Below, in pieces: positions 57,379-64,000 of a DNA stretch of 64,000 bases; the stretch's first letter is position 1; each line of letters opens with the position of its first letter. The DNA is from Fervidobacterium gondwanense DSM 13020 (lineage in GTDB: Bacteria > Thermotogota > Thermotogae > Thermotogales > Fervidobacteriaceae). Location: positions 1-64,000 of the forward strand of contig NZ_FRDJ01000007.1 in NCBI RefSeq assembly GCF_900143265.1, in the 5' to 3' direction. Under the pieces are notes generated by a model. The model saw only the letters and a list, made by a program, of their open reading frames with translations. It searched no databases and was not told the DNA's origin. Position numbers and translations under genes: made by a program.

Positions 57379-57408
57379 AGTATATCACTTTATATCAAAT
57401 TTTGTCAA
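57379..57408 (-). promoter_or_regulatory. promoter of the candidate small RNA
   Basis: On the minus strand TTGACA (57403-57408), an 18-bp spacer and TATACT (57379-57384), with TGA just before the -10. No protein gene lies downstream on this strand within range. Confidence 0.65.
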
Positions 57409-57486
57409 ATTTTCCGAGAGTTTTTGAAACAAATGCTTGAATAGGCGCATAAATAAATGCTTGTGACAACTTTTGATATCGTAGTA

Positions 57487-57514
57487 TTGACAGGATGAGA
57501 CTTTCTGATAAAAT
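57487..57514 (+). promoter_or_regulatory. promoter of the pyr operon
   Basis: TTGACA (57487-57492), a 16-bp spacer and TAAAAT (57509-57514). It predicts a leader of about 245 nt that begins just before the PyrR-binding hairpin. Confidence 0.75.
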
Positions 57515-57542
57515 TTTACTTGAAAATCTTGGGGGTGGTTAA

Positions 57543-57562
57543 TTTGGTCCAGAGAGGCCAAA
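57543..57562 (+). promoter_or_regulatory. PyrR-binding anti-antiterminator hairpin
   Basis: TTTGG and CCAAA close a hairpin whose loop is TCCAGAGAGG. This loop is the conserved PyrR recognition sequence of Bacillus-type pyr attenuators, with the same stem-loop geometry. It is in the untranslated leader between promoter and terminator, so UMP-bound PyrR would favour termination. The pyrR gene itself is not in this window. Confidence 0.85.
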
Positions 57563-57689
57563 ACCGTTTGGGTAAACTATCTGAAAGTGTAATTAACATT
57601 GAGAATTGCACATCCTTTCAGCAAATATGGCTTAAAGGACAAAATTCTTTGTTTTGTTTTTCTTCAAAATGCAATATTTTATTATTTTC

Positions 57690-57728
57690 AAAAGGGACCT
57701 CTTTAATGAAGTCCCTTTTATTTTCTTT
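57690..57728 (+). terminator. attenuator terminator of the pyr operon
   Basis: AAAAGGGAC (57690-57698) pairs with GTCCCTTTT (57711-57719), followed by TATTTTCTTTC. It lies 40 bases before pyrC within the transcript and is the terminator half of the PyrR switch. The 125 bases between the PyrR hairpin and this stem hold no gene. Confidence 0.88.
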
Positions 57729-57766
57729 CTCATATCCTTCAAAACTTATATTTGGAGGGATAGTTG

Positions 57767-58933
57767 ATGAAGATTTTTGATTTGAATTCAAGTAGTTTGA
57801 AGTATTTTGACAACTTGGAGCTCTTGAATTTTCCTGAAAATGTTCGAAATACAGATAATCTTGTAATATCACCTCCATTTGTAGATTTGCATACCCACGT
57901 TAGGTTAAACGCACAAGAAGATTATGAATCACTAAGTAGAGCTGCCATTGCAGGTGGTTTTGGGGTATGCAATATTCAACCCAACACCGTCCCAAAGCTT
58001 GAAAGCTTGGAAGTGCTTCTCAAACATGTCGAGCTTTCAAGAGAGAAACCTGTTAACTTTCTGCACACAATAAGCTTTTTTGGAGAGATTAATGACATTT
58101 CCACAGTTGACCATGTTTCAAATAGGATTACTGGTTTTTCAACAGACGGAATGCGTTACGATTCAAAGGAGCTTTACGCTTCATTTGCTACGAAAAAAGC
58201 CGCTCTTCTTTTCGACCATTCTCAGCTCCATGAAATTCCTGGTGATTTTTACATAGGAACGCAATTGCCAAACTCAATAAGAACTTATTCAAATGAAGCG
58301 ATAGCGATTTTCAGAACCGTTTTAACAGGTTTAGAGTTTGGCTATACATCATTTCATATACAACATGTATCCACAGCGACGTCTCTTGAGGTAGTTCAAT
58401 ATCTGAGAAGGTTTGCTAACATAACATGCGAAGTCACACCACACCATGTGTTTTTCACCCCTGACATGATTTCGAACACAACTCAAAAGATAAATCCGCC
58501 GATTTCAAAAGACAGAGAAATATTGAGAGAAGCTTTGAGAAAAGGTATTATAGACTGCTTTGCAACAGACCACGCACCGCACAATCCTAAGGGGGATAAT
58601 TTCGAGAATGCGCCTTACGGAAGCTCGCATATAGAGATTGCATTTTCAGTCTATTATACATTGTTTGAAGATATTGAACTTGTTCTGAGAAACCTAACTC
58701 TTAACCCTCTCAAAGTGATAAAAAGGTCATATGAAGAGCTTGGAATAAAATATCCACATGATGCTGTTCTAATAGATGCATCCGCTGAGTATACAGTAGA
58801 TAGCAGTAGATTCTTTAGTCTTGGAAAGAATTGTGCGTTTGATGGTTATAAACTGAAAGGTCAGGTGGTAGGTTTCAGAAGGAACGGAAGGTGGGTGTAT
58901 TGGAATGGTGAGTTCATCGATAAGGCAATTTGA
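57767..58933 (+). CDS. pyrC: dihydroorotase
   Basis: It cyclises carbamoyl-aspartate to dihydroorotate in pyrimidine synthesis. The amidohydrolase metal motifs are visible: DLHTHVR (about 40-46) and FATDHAPHNPK (about 266-276), plus EVTPHHVFFTP. The 388-residue protein has the short, degenerate-looking middle region of some dihydroorotases. The start is ATG 57767 behind GGAGGGA; a TTG at 57764 is in frame. It is the first gene of the operon, downstream of the PyrR attenuator. Its end overlaps pyrK by 29 bases. Confidence 0.9.
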   Translation: MKIFDLNSSSLKYFDNLELLNFPENVRNTDNLVISPPFVDLHTHVRLNAQEDYESLSRAAIAGGFGVCNIQPNTVPKLESLEVLLKHVELSREKPVNFLHTISFFGEINDISTVDHVSNRITGFSTDGMRYDSKELYASFATKKAALLFDHSQLHEIPGDFYIGTQLPNSIRTYSNEAIAIFRTVLTGLEFGYTSFHIQHVSTATSLEVVQYLRRFANITCEVTPHHVFFTPDMISNTTQKINPPISKDREILREALRKGIIDCFATDHAPHNPKGDNFENAPYGSSHIEIAFSVYYTLFEDIELVLRNLTLNPLKVIKRSYEELGIKYPHDAVLIDASAEYTVDSSRFFSLGKNCAFDGYKLKGQVVGFRRNGRWVYWNGEFIDKAI

Positions 58934-59648
58934 TGGTTCAAGCGAGAAAAAAACAAAGTATAACGTTTTCGAACTGTCAAAAAGAGAGATTATGGAAATA
59001 ACAGTCGACACTTTTTTAATAACGTTCGAGGAAAAAATTGACTTTTCACCCGGACAGTTTTGTATGGTAGACGTTAATGACTTCGGACTTACCCGAAAGC
59101 CTTTTACTCTCGGAAGTGATGCTGAAGGACGAATCATGATTTCGGTAAAGATAGTTGGGGCTGGAACAGAATACATTGTGAAAACACAAAACAAATTGAA
59201 CATATTAGCTCCGCTCGGCAGGGGATTCTTGCCACCGAATAAGAATGGTGCGATAATTGTCGCGCCTTCTTGCCTTGCCGAGGGCCTTGAGCTATCAAGA
59301 TACTTCGATGTTCCATTATTTGTAGCCTCAAGAACAAATTTAAACGATGATATTGTACAACACTATGGACTAAACTACATAATAGGTGATTACGATTATA
59401 TCTATTTGCTTGAAAAACTAAAATTTTCAAATTTCGAATGGTTCTTTGTATCGGGTTCCAAAAAGATGGAGGAAATCACAACTAAACATCTTTCAGCCGA
59501 AGGTATAAAGGAGGTATTCGTCTCGCTTAACGAGTATATGGCTTGTGGAATAGGTGCGTGCAAAGGATGTGCAGTTGAAACGACAAGTGGCATTAAGCAC
59601 GTGTGTCAAGATGGTCCTGTCTTTAGAGGTGATGAAATATGGAGATGA
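58905..59648 (+). CDS. pyrK: dihydroorotate dehydrogenase electron transfer subunit
   Basis: The FAD and [2Fe-2S] subunit that passes electrons from PyrD to NAD+. Ferredoxin-reductase-like motifs are FSPGQFCMVDVNDFGLTRKPFTL for FAD binding and CGIGACKGCAVETTSGIKHVCQDGPVF, whose four Cys hold the 2Fe-2S cluster. At 247 residues the length is normal. It overlaps pyrC upstream (29 bases) and pyrD downstream (10 bases). Its presence makes the dehydrogenase the NAD-linked class 1B type. Confidence 0.93.
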   Translation: MVSSSIRQFDGSSEKKTKYNVFELSKREIMEITVDTFLITFEEKIDFSPGQFCMVDVNDFGLTRKPFTLGSDAEGRIMISVKIVGAGTEYIVKTQNKLNILAPLGRGFLPPNKNGAIIVAPSCLAEGLELSRYFDVPLFVASRTNLNDDIVQHYGLNYIIGDYDYIYLLEKLKFSNFEWFFVSGSKKMEEITTKHLSAEGIKEVFVSLNEYMACGIGACKGCAVETTSGIKHVCQDGPVFRGDEIWR

Positions 59649-60505
59649 AAAAATCAGGAAATAAGTTGAACCTCCGAACACCTATTGTTATCGCGTCTGG
59701 ACCAGGAGGTTTTGGAGAGTACTTTGAAATTCCTACGATAGACTGGGCCCTTGTTGGAGCTTACACACTCAAAACGGTTACGTTAAATAGGAAAATTGGA
59801 AACAAACCTCCGCGTATATACGCTAAGGATGGATACGTTATCAATAGAATCGGATTAGAAAATCCCGGTTTCGAAGGTTTTAAAGCACTTATGGAGGAAA
59901 GGGGATTAGAGGAAGTAATATCACATGTTCCGGTCATACTGAGCGTTGGTGGTGATACTTTCGATGAATACGTTGAACTTACAAGACTTTTAAAACCTTA
60001 TTTGAATCGATTCATAGCTATAGAATACAACTTCTCTTGTCCAAACGTTCAACACGGTGGGCTATCTATAGTGTCTGATAAAAACGAGTGGCGAAGATTG
60101 TTACAAGTGGTACGTAAAGAAACAGATTCATTTATAATCGCAAAGCTCGGTATCGAGGGTGGTTTTATCGAGCAGATGGCAGAGGTTGCAGCATCTGAAG
60201 GCTGGAACGGCGTAACCGTAATTAACACTATAAGGGGGTTAATGATAGACGGGGAAAATCGTGTGGTACTGGGTGGCTTATCAGGTCCGAATCTTTTTCC
60301 AATAGCTCTGCGTGCTGTTTATGAGGTGAGGAAAAGACTGCCAGATATTTACATCATCGCTTCTGGTGGTGTATACACACCTGATGATGCAAAGCTGATG
60401 ATTGAATTCGGGGCGGATGCCGTGAGTATAGGTAGTGCACTGTTTAAGAACGAGTCTGTGTTAAATGAAATCGGAAAATCATTGCAAGGTATCCAAAATA
60501 CTTGA
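59639..60505 (+). CDS. pyrD: dihydroorotate dehydrogenase, catalytic subunit (class 1B)
   Basis: It oxidises dihydroorotate to orotate using FMN, in partnership with PyrK. RTPIVIASGPGG at the N-terminus, IEYNFSCPNVQHGG (with the Cys that acts as base in class 1 enzymes) and NTIRGLMIDGENR are signatures. IIASGGVYTPDDAKLMIEFGADAVSIGSALF is the phosphate-binding end. Length is 288 residues. It is the third gene in the pyr operon, 15 bases before pyrF. Confidence 0.94.
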   Translation: MEMKKSGNKLNLRTPIVIASGPGGFGEYFEIPTIDWALVGAYTLKTVTLNRKIGNKPPRIYAKDGYVINRIGLENPGFEGFKALMEERGLEEVISHVPVILSVGGDTFDEYVELTRLLKPYLNRFIAIEYNFSCPNVQHGGLSIVSDKNEWRRLLQVVRKETDSFIIAKLGIEGGFIEQMAEVAASEGWNGVTVINTIRGLMIDGENRVVLGGLSGPNLFPIALRAVYEVRKRLPDIYIIASGGVYTPDDAKLMIEFGADAVSIGSALFKNESVLNEIGKSLQGIQNT

Positions 60506-60520
60506 ACAGGGGGTGTGTTT

Positions 60521-61213
60521 ATGATTATGTTAGCAGAGGAGCAACAAAGACAAATCGTGTACGAAAGCGATATCAGGAAAGCTCATGTGCGAATAACTGA
60601 ACCTGTACTCAGTCTTGATATGGAAAATCCTATCGAGTTTGTGCAAAAATACGGGAGTTTTGAGTACGTTAAAGTTGGACACAACCTGGCAGTAGAAGGA
60701 AAAAGGGTGCTTGATTACTTTTTAGAAAATGGGTATAAGGTGATTTTAGACTTGAAATTCTCGGATATCCCCTCAACTGTTGCAAGGTCTGTTCGTTCTT
60801 GGGACCATCCTGCGATTGTTGGTTTTACCGTACATGCAAATTCTGGGTTGGAAAGTGTGAAAGCTGCATTAGAATCAAGTGGAAAGAGGATATTCACAGT
60901 CATAAAGCTTACTTCAATTCCTGGGAAGTTGGAAGACTTCAAGGATGTTATAATTGGACTTTCAAGACTCGGCGCTTCTTTTGTATTACCTGGTCAGTGG
61001 GCTATCGCTATGAGGAGATACATAGGTGGTTCGATATTGGTGCCAGGAATCAGAATGGAACAATCAAAGGATGACCAGAAAGACGTTATCTCATTGTGGG
61101 ACATTTTTGGAATTGCAGATTTCGCAGTTCTTGGAAGGGAGATTTACAAATCTAAGAATCCTGATGAAAAGATAAACGAAATTAAGGAAAGGGTGAAAAC
61201 ATGGAGAGAGTAA
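60521..61213 (+). CDS. pyrF: orotidine 5'-phosphate decarboxylase
   Basis: It converts OMP to UMP. The catalytic Asp-Lys-Asp array is in ILDLKFSDIPSTV (about 75-87). KVGHNL earlier, and LVPGIR near the end for phosphate binding, complete the site. The N-terminus has an extra approximately 20 residues before the first barrel strand (LSLDMEN). The ATG at 60521 follows GGGGGTG. The 3' end overlaps pyrE by 13 bases. Confidence 0.92.
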   Translation: MIMLAEEQQRQIVYESDIRKAHVRITEPVLSLDMENPIEFVQKYGSFEYVKVGHNLAVEGKRVLDYFLENGYKVILDLKFSDIPSTVARSVRSWDHPAIVGFTVHANSGLESVKAALESSGKRIFTVIKLTSIPGKLEDFKDVIIGLSRLGASFVLPGQWAIAMRRYIGGSILVPGIRMEQSKDDQKDVISLWDIFGIADFAVLGREIYKSKNPDEKINEIKERVKTWRE

Positions 61214-61821
61214 TGGAAAGAACAGGTGATATGGAAAAACGTGTCTTGGAAATTTTAAAAGAGACTAACGCACTTCTTGAAGGACATTTTATACTTTCCT
61301 CAGGTTTACACTCAACAAATTATGTGCAGTGTGCGAAAGTCTTCGAATATCCAAAGTATGGAGAAGAAGTTGGTAAACTTTTGGCTGAAAAGATAAAAGC
61401 CTCAAACATTGAAATCGACGTGGTAGTTGGTCCGGCTCTGGGTGGTGTCATAGTCGCATATGAGGTAGCGAGGAGCCTTGGTGTAAGGGGTATTTTTACC
61501 GAGCGAGAAGATGGACTAATGAAACTGAGAAGAGGATTTGAAATAAGGGAAAACGAAAAGGTGCTGATTGTGGAGGACGTCGTAACAACAGGCAAATCTA
61601 CACTTGAGGTTGTTGAAGTTGTCAATTCATGCGGTGGAGAAATAGTAGGTTTTGCAAGTATTATTAACAGGTCAGGCAAAGAAAATCCTTTTGGACAAAG
61701 GAAACCCTACTTTTATTTAGTAAAACTCGATTTTCCAACTTACAATCCTGAAAACTGTCCACTTTGCGAATCGAATATCCCTGCAATAAAACCCGGCAGT
61801 CGAAAGCTTAACGCTAAGTAG
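61201..61821 (+). CDS. pyrE: orotate phosphoribosyltransferase
   Basis: It joins orotate and PRPP to give OMP. ALLEGHFILSSGLHSTNYVQCAKVFEYP at the N-terminus and the PRPP loop VLIVEDVVTTGKSTLEVVE (about 119-137) are diagnostic. VVGPALGGVIVAYEVAR and FTEREDG form the rest of the site. A C-terminal Cys pair (NCPLCE) is present. At 206 residues it is of the longer OPRT form found in archaea and some thermophiles. It is the last gene of the operon; its stop lies in a terminator hairpin. Confidence 0.93.
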   Translation: MERVMERTGDMEKRVLEILKETNALLEGHFILSSGLHSTNYVQCAKVFEYPKYGEEVGKLLAEKIKASNIEIDVVVGPALGGVIVAYEVARSLGVRGIFTEREDGLMKLRRGFEIRENEKVLIVEDVVTTGKSTLEVVEVVNSCGGEIVGFASIINRSGKENPFGQRKPYFYLVKLDFPTYNPENCPLCESNIPAIKPGSRKLNAK

Positions 61822-61840
61822 TTTCGCTGCCGGGTTTATT
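61788..61840. terminator. bidirectional terminator spanning the pyrE stop
   Basis: AAACCCGGCAG and CGAAA (61789-61805, one T bulged) pair with TTTCG and CTGCCGGGTTT (61822-61837). T-rich sequence follows on both strands. It ends the pyr operon and the converging aldolase transcript. Confidence 0.82.
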
Positions 61841-61856
61841 AAATGCTCTAAATATT

Positions 61857-62510
61857 TTATTTTTGCCTGTACGATGTGATATACTTTTCCCTTAGCAATC
61901 TTGCGTGTTCCATTGGAAGAAGAGAAACATTTCCAACTTTCAGCGCTTCAACGTATATTTGGGCGGTCTTTTCTGCTATCAATGTCGCTATGAACGCCTC
62001 TTGGAGGTTCTCACCCACGGTCACAAGACCGTGGTTTTTTAAGAATACGCAGTTATTTGTTCCAAGAGCCTCAAGAGCTTTTTGGGCAAGTTCTTCTGTG
62101 CCAGGTAGTGCGTACTCTGAGACTTTTAATGTTTCTCCGAGAATCATCACAGCATCTTCCACTATCGGTGGAATTTCTCTTTGCGTAATTGAAACTATCG
62201 TGCTGTATATAGGATGAGTGTGAATTATCGCACCAACGTTTGACCTATTTAGATATATCTGAATGTGCAAAGGCAACTCACTCGATGGTTTTAAGTTGCC
62301 AAAAACTTTTTGTCCTTCCATGTCAACAACGCATATATCTTTCGGCTTCAATTTATCGTAGGGATAACCTGAAGGAGTAATATACACATATTCTCCGGAC
62401 TTTACACTGATGTTGCCCCATGTTCCTTTTGTAAGCCTTTCGGCTGAAACTTTTTTTGCATATTCTATGACTTCTTGCGCTATCTTTATATTGAATACTA
62501 CGTTTTGCAT
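61857..62510 (-). CDS. class II aldolase (L-fuculose-phosphate aldolase-like)
   Basis: A 217-residue class II aldolase/adducin-fold enzyme. Typical motifs are GTWGNISVKSGEYVYITPSGYPYDKL, SSELPLHIQIYL with the catalytic Glu, and the zinc ligands in IIHTHPIYST and FLKNHGLVT. Fuculose-, ribulose- and rhamnulose-phosphate aldolases share this pattern, as does methylthioribulose-phosphate dehydratase, so the substrate is not fixed. It is downstream of galK in the same direction, suggesting sugar catabolism. Confidence 0.84.
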   Translation of the reverse strand: MQNVVFNIKIAQEVIEYAKKVSAERLTKGTWGNISVKSGEYVYITPSGYPYDKLKPKDICVVDMEGQKVFGNLKPSSELPLHIQIYLNRSNVGAIIHTHPIYSTIVSITQREIPPIVEDAVMILGETLKVSEYALPGTEELAQKALEALGTNNCVFLKNHGLVTVGENLQEAFIATLIAEKTAQIYVEALKVGNVSLLPMEHARLLREKYITSYRQK

Positions 62511-62541
62511 AGTGATCTTTTCCTTTCTGTTTTTCCAATTC

Positions 62542-63615
62542 TCAGATACTGTCGACTCTGAATACTCCAGAGCTTGTTTCTACATTCATCAAAGAAGGTG
62601 TAATACCATATTTCATCGTATACATTTCAGCTACTTTCTTAAAAATCTCTTCAAAGTTATCTCTTGCCAACACAATAACACTACCACCAAATCCTGCTCC
62701 AACTATCCTTGCACCGAGCACGTCTGGATATTTTCTCAGTTCCTCTATAAGAAAGTCAATTTCCTCACACGAAACTTCGTAGTTATCTCTTAGACTCTCA
62801 TGAGACTCGTATAGATAACGGCCTACGAGAAGAAGATTGTCTGATTCAAGAGCCGATAGGGTTTTTAAAACACGCTCGTTCTCTGTAATTACATGTAGTG
62901 CGCGTTTTCTCAGCACAGGATCGGAAAGTCTATCAACATCATCCATTGTTACATCACGGAACGATGACTTTTTCATAGATTCCAAAGCAAGCTCGCATTC
63001 GTGTCTGCGTCTGTTGTACTCCGAGTTTCCCAACTCGTGCTTTATTCCTGAGTTAATGAGATACAACTTTGCACTGTCCAAATACAATGGCACATATTTG
63101 TACTCTCTCGTCATAGTGTCAATAAATAGTGCGTGGTCTTCTTTGGAGAGTGCAACAGCGTACTGGTCCATTATGCCACATCTAACGCCTACAAAATCTA
63201 CTTCACATTCGTGCGCTATCTTTGCAAGTTCCTCTCGTTCTATTTCATATCCCATAAGTTGAGAAATAGCGTATCCAACCCCTACTTCTAACGCAGCGGA
63301 GCTAGAAAGACCAGCTCCCATGGGAAGTTCCGAATCTAAAATCATGTTGAACGGTTCCACTTTGTATCCGTGCTCTCTAAGCTTCACTATCATACCAATG
63401 ACATAATCAGCCCAGGAGTTAGTCTTTAAAGGTGCTTCGAATTCAATCCCCTTCTTAACCTGTTTTGAGAATATTTTGAATCTCTCAGAAGATTCAATTT
63501 CAATTTTTACATACTTCTTAATCGCAAACGGGAGTATGTAACCGTCGTTGTAGTCTGTATGTTCACCTATAAGGTTCGCTCTTCCTGGAGAATAAACAAC
63601 TATTTTGTTTGCCAT
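62542..63615 (-). CDS. galK: galactokinase
   Basis: It phosphorylates galactose at C1 in the Leloir pathway. The GHMP kinase is 357 residues long. The galactokinase signature is GRANLIGEHTDYNDGY (11-26), the ATP-binding loop is LPMGAGLSSSAALE (97-110), and the C-terminal GARIVGAGFGGSVIVL is motif 3. It lies two bases after the galT stop and is therefore translationally coupled to it. The putative aldolase follows 31 bases later. Confidence 0.95.
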   Translation of the reverse strand: MANKIVVYSPGRANLIGEHTDYNDGYILPFAIKKYVKIEIESSERFKIFSKQVKKGIEFEAPLKTNSWADYVIGMIVKLREHGYKVEPFNMILDSELPMGAGLSSSAALEVGVGYAISQLMGYEIEREELAKIAHECEVDFVGVRCGIMDQYAVALSKEDHALFIDTMTREYKYVPLYLDSAKLYLINSGIKHELGNSEYNRRRHECELALESMKKSSFRDVTMDDVDRLSDPVLRKRALHVITENERVLKTLSALESDNLLLVGRYLYESHESLRDNYEVSCEEIDFLIEELRKYPDVLGARIVGAGFGGSVIVLARDNFEEIFKKVAEMYTMKYGITPSLMNVETSSGVFRVDSI

Positions 63616-63617
63616 AC

Positions 63618-64000
63618 TTAGATCTCGACCTCCACATTTCTTAATTCTCTTGCAGCTTCTTCAGGAATTTTGGGATTGATAAACGCCCATGTTCCTGTTT
63701 CAACACTTGCCATCCATTTGATCTTGTCTTTGTCGCGCTTTACAGGATTAAACTCGATGTGAAAATGGAAAGCATGATCATATTTAATGTAGTTTACAGG
63801 TGACTGAAAGAGCATCATCATGTAGGGGAATGCTTGTTTGAATAACAAGTCATACTTCATTGTAACAACTTTTAGAGCTTTTGACAAGAGATGCCTCTCA
63901 TCATTTTTTAGCTCTGCGAGTGTGCTTACATGGCGTTTCGGATAAATGTGTACCTCATAAGGCCACCTGGCATAAAATGGTACGAGGGCGATGAAAGAAT
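63618..64000 (-). CDS. galT: galactose-1-phosphate uridylyltransferase, C-terminal part (cut by window edge)
   Basis: The minus-strand frame is open from the window edge to a stop at 63618, giving 127 residues of the C-terminal part. Visible pieces are VPFYARWPYEVHIYPKRHVSTLAEL and FQSPVNYIKYDHAFHFHIEFNPV, followed by ASVETGTWAFINPKIPEEAARELR. These match the zinc-dependent thermophile-type GalT, including the HFHIEF region. An internal TTG at 63887 is not the true start. It exchanges UMP between UDP-glucose and galactose-1-phosphate and is paired with galK. Confidence 0.92.
   Translation of the reverse strand, partial: SFIALVPFYARWPYEVHIYPKRHVSTLAELKNDERHLLSKALKVVTMKYDLLFKQAFPYMMMLFQSPVNYIKYDHAFHFHIEFNPVKRDKDKIKWMASVETGTWAFINPKIPEEAARELRNVEVEI

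Overview
The window looks like chromosome of an anaerobic, fermentative, thermophilic member of the Thermotogota, most likely Fervidobacterium or a close relative. This rests on recognised gene content and protein style, not on a database search. Supporting features are a heterodimeric ABC exporter of the Thermotoga TM287/288 type, a lone two-gene SufC/SufB-like Fe-S system, a superoxide reductase/rubrerythrin/PerR defence set, many ABC importers, a short EF-Ts, strong GGAGG-type ribosome binding sites and frequent extended -10 promoters (TGATATAAT). The DNA is fairly AT-rich and very gene-dense. No rRNA, tRNA or CRISPR array was seen.

Layout. 1-326: the 5' end of an IS110-family transposase on the minus strand, followed by its noncoding left end, which can fold like a bridge RNA. 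327-7822 (+): housekeeping genes rnr, ligA, ispD, a UPF0104 membrane protein, a YfcE-type phosphodiesterase, a ComF-like protein and a DUF1858 protein, many overlapping. 7943-11045 (+): an orphan sugar-binding protein and an ABC-2 exporter pair. 11111-17120 (-): oligopeptide importer oppBCDF, with uvrC upstream. 17388-21484 (+): pyrG, a PHP phosphatase, tsf and two prepilin-like genes. 21491-31785 (-): an eleven-gene lysine fermentation operon (CoA-transferase, kal, kce, kdd, kamA, a MaoC hydratase, a P-loop protein, a MutS-like ATPase, kamD, kamE). 32082-33597 (+): pgeF and a membrane protein. 33599-35760 (-): a cysteine hydrolase, an unknown protein and a DUF1576 membrane protein. 35761-36159: a leader with a 24-codon ORF and an attenuator. 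36160-39818 (+): the two ABC exporter halves. 39987-43852 (+): a ferric-iron-type ABC importer. 43892-51550 (-): a queuosine-precursor transporter, a STAS protein, an anion permease, SufB-like/SufC, a ComB-family phosphatase and a large GGDEF/EAL protein. 51686-53960 (+): malic enzyme, a small secreted protein and a DUF554 protein. 54019-55427 (-): superoxide reductase, rubrerythrin and PerR. 55678-57278 (+): cysE and a cysteine synthase. 57279-57766: a candidate minus-strand small RNA, then a PyrR-type attenuator. 57767-61821 (+): pyrC-K-D-F-E. 61857-64000 (-): a class II aldolase, galK and the 3' part of galT.

How it fits together. The lysine operon would convert L-lysine to acetoacetate plus crotonyl-CoA and recover CoA through the AtoDA-type transferase. 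The thiolase, butyryl-CoA dehydrogenase and lysine transporter must lie elsewhere. Together with the peptide importer and malic enzyme it suggests a peptide- and amino-acid-fermenting life style, alongside sugar use (galT-galK, fuculose-phosphate-type aldolase). The most interesting regulatory structure is the leader at 35923-36096. A well-translated mini-ORF and two mutually exclusive base-pairing options, one of which disrupts an intrinsic terminator, predict ribosome-controlled expression of the multidrug-type exporter. Stretches of more than 300 bases without a conventional gene are 1-326, 35761-36159 and 57279-57766; the contents of each are listed among the features.
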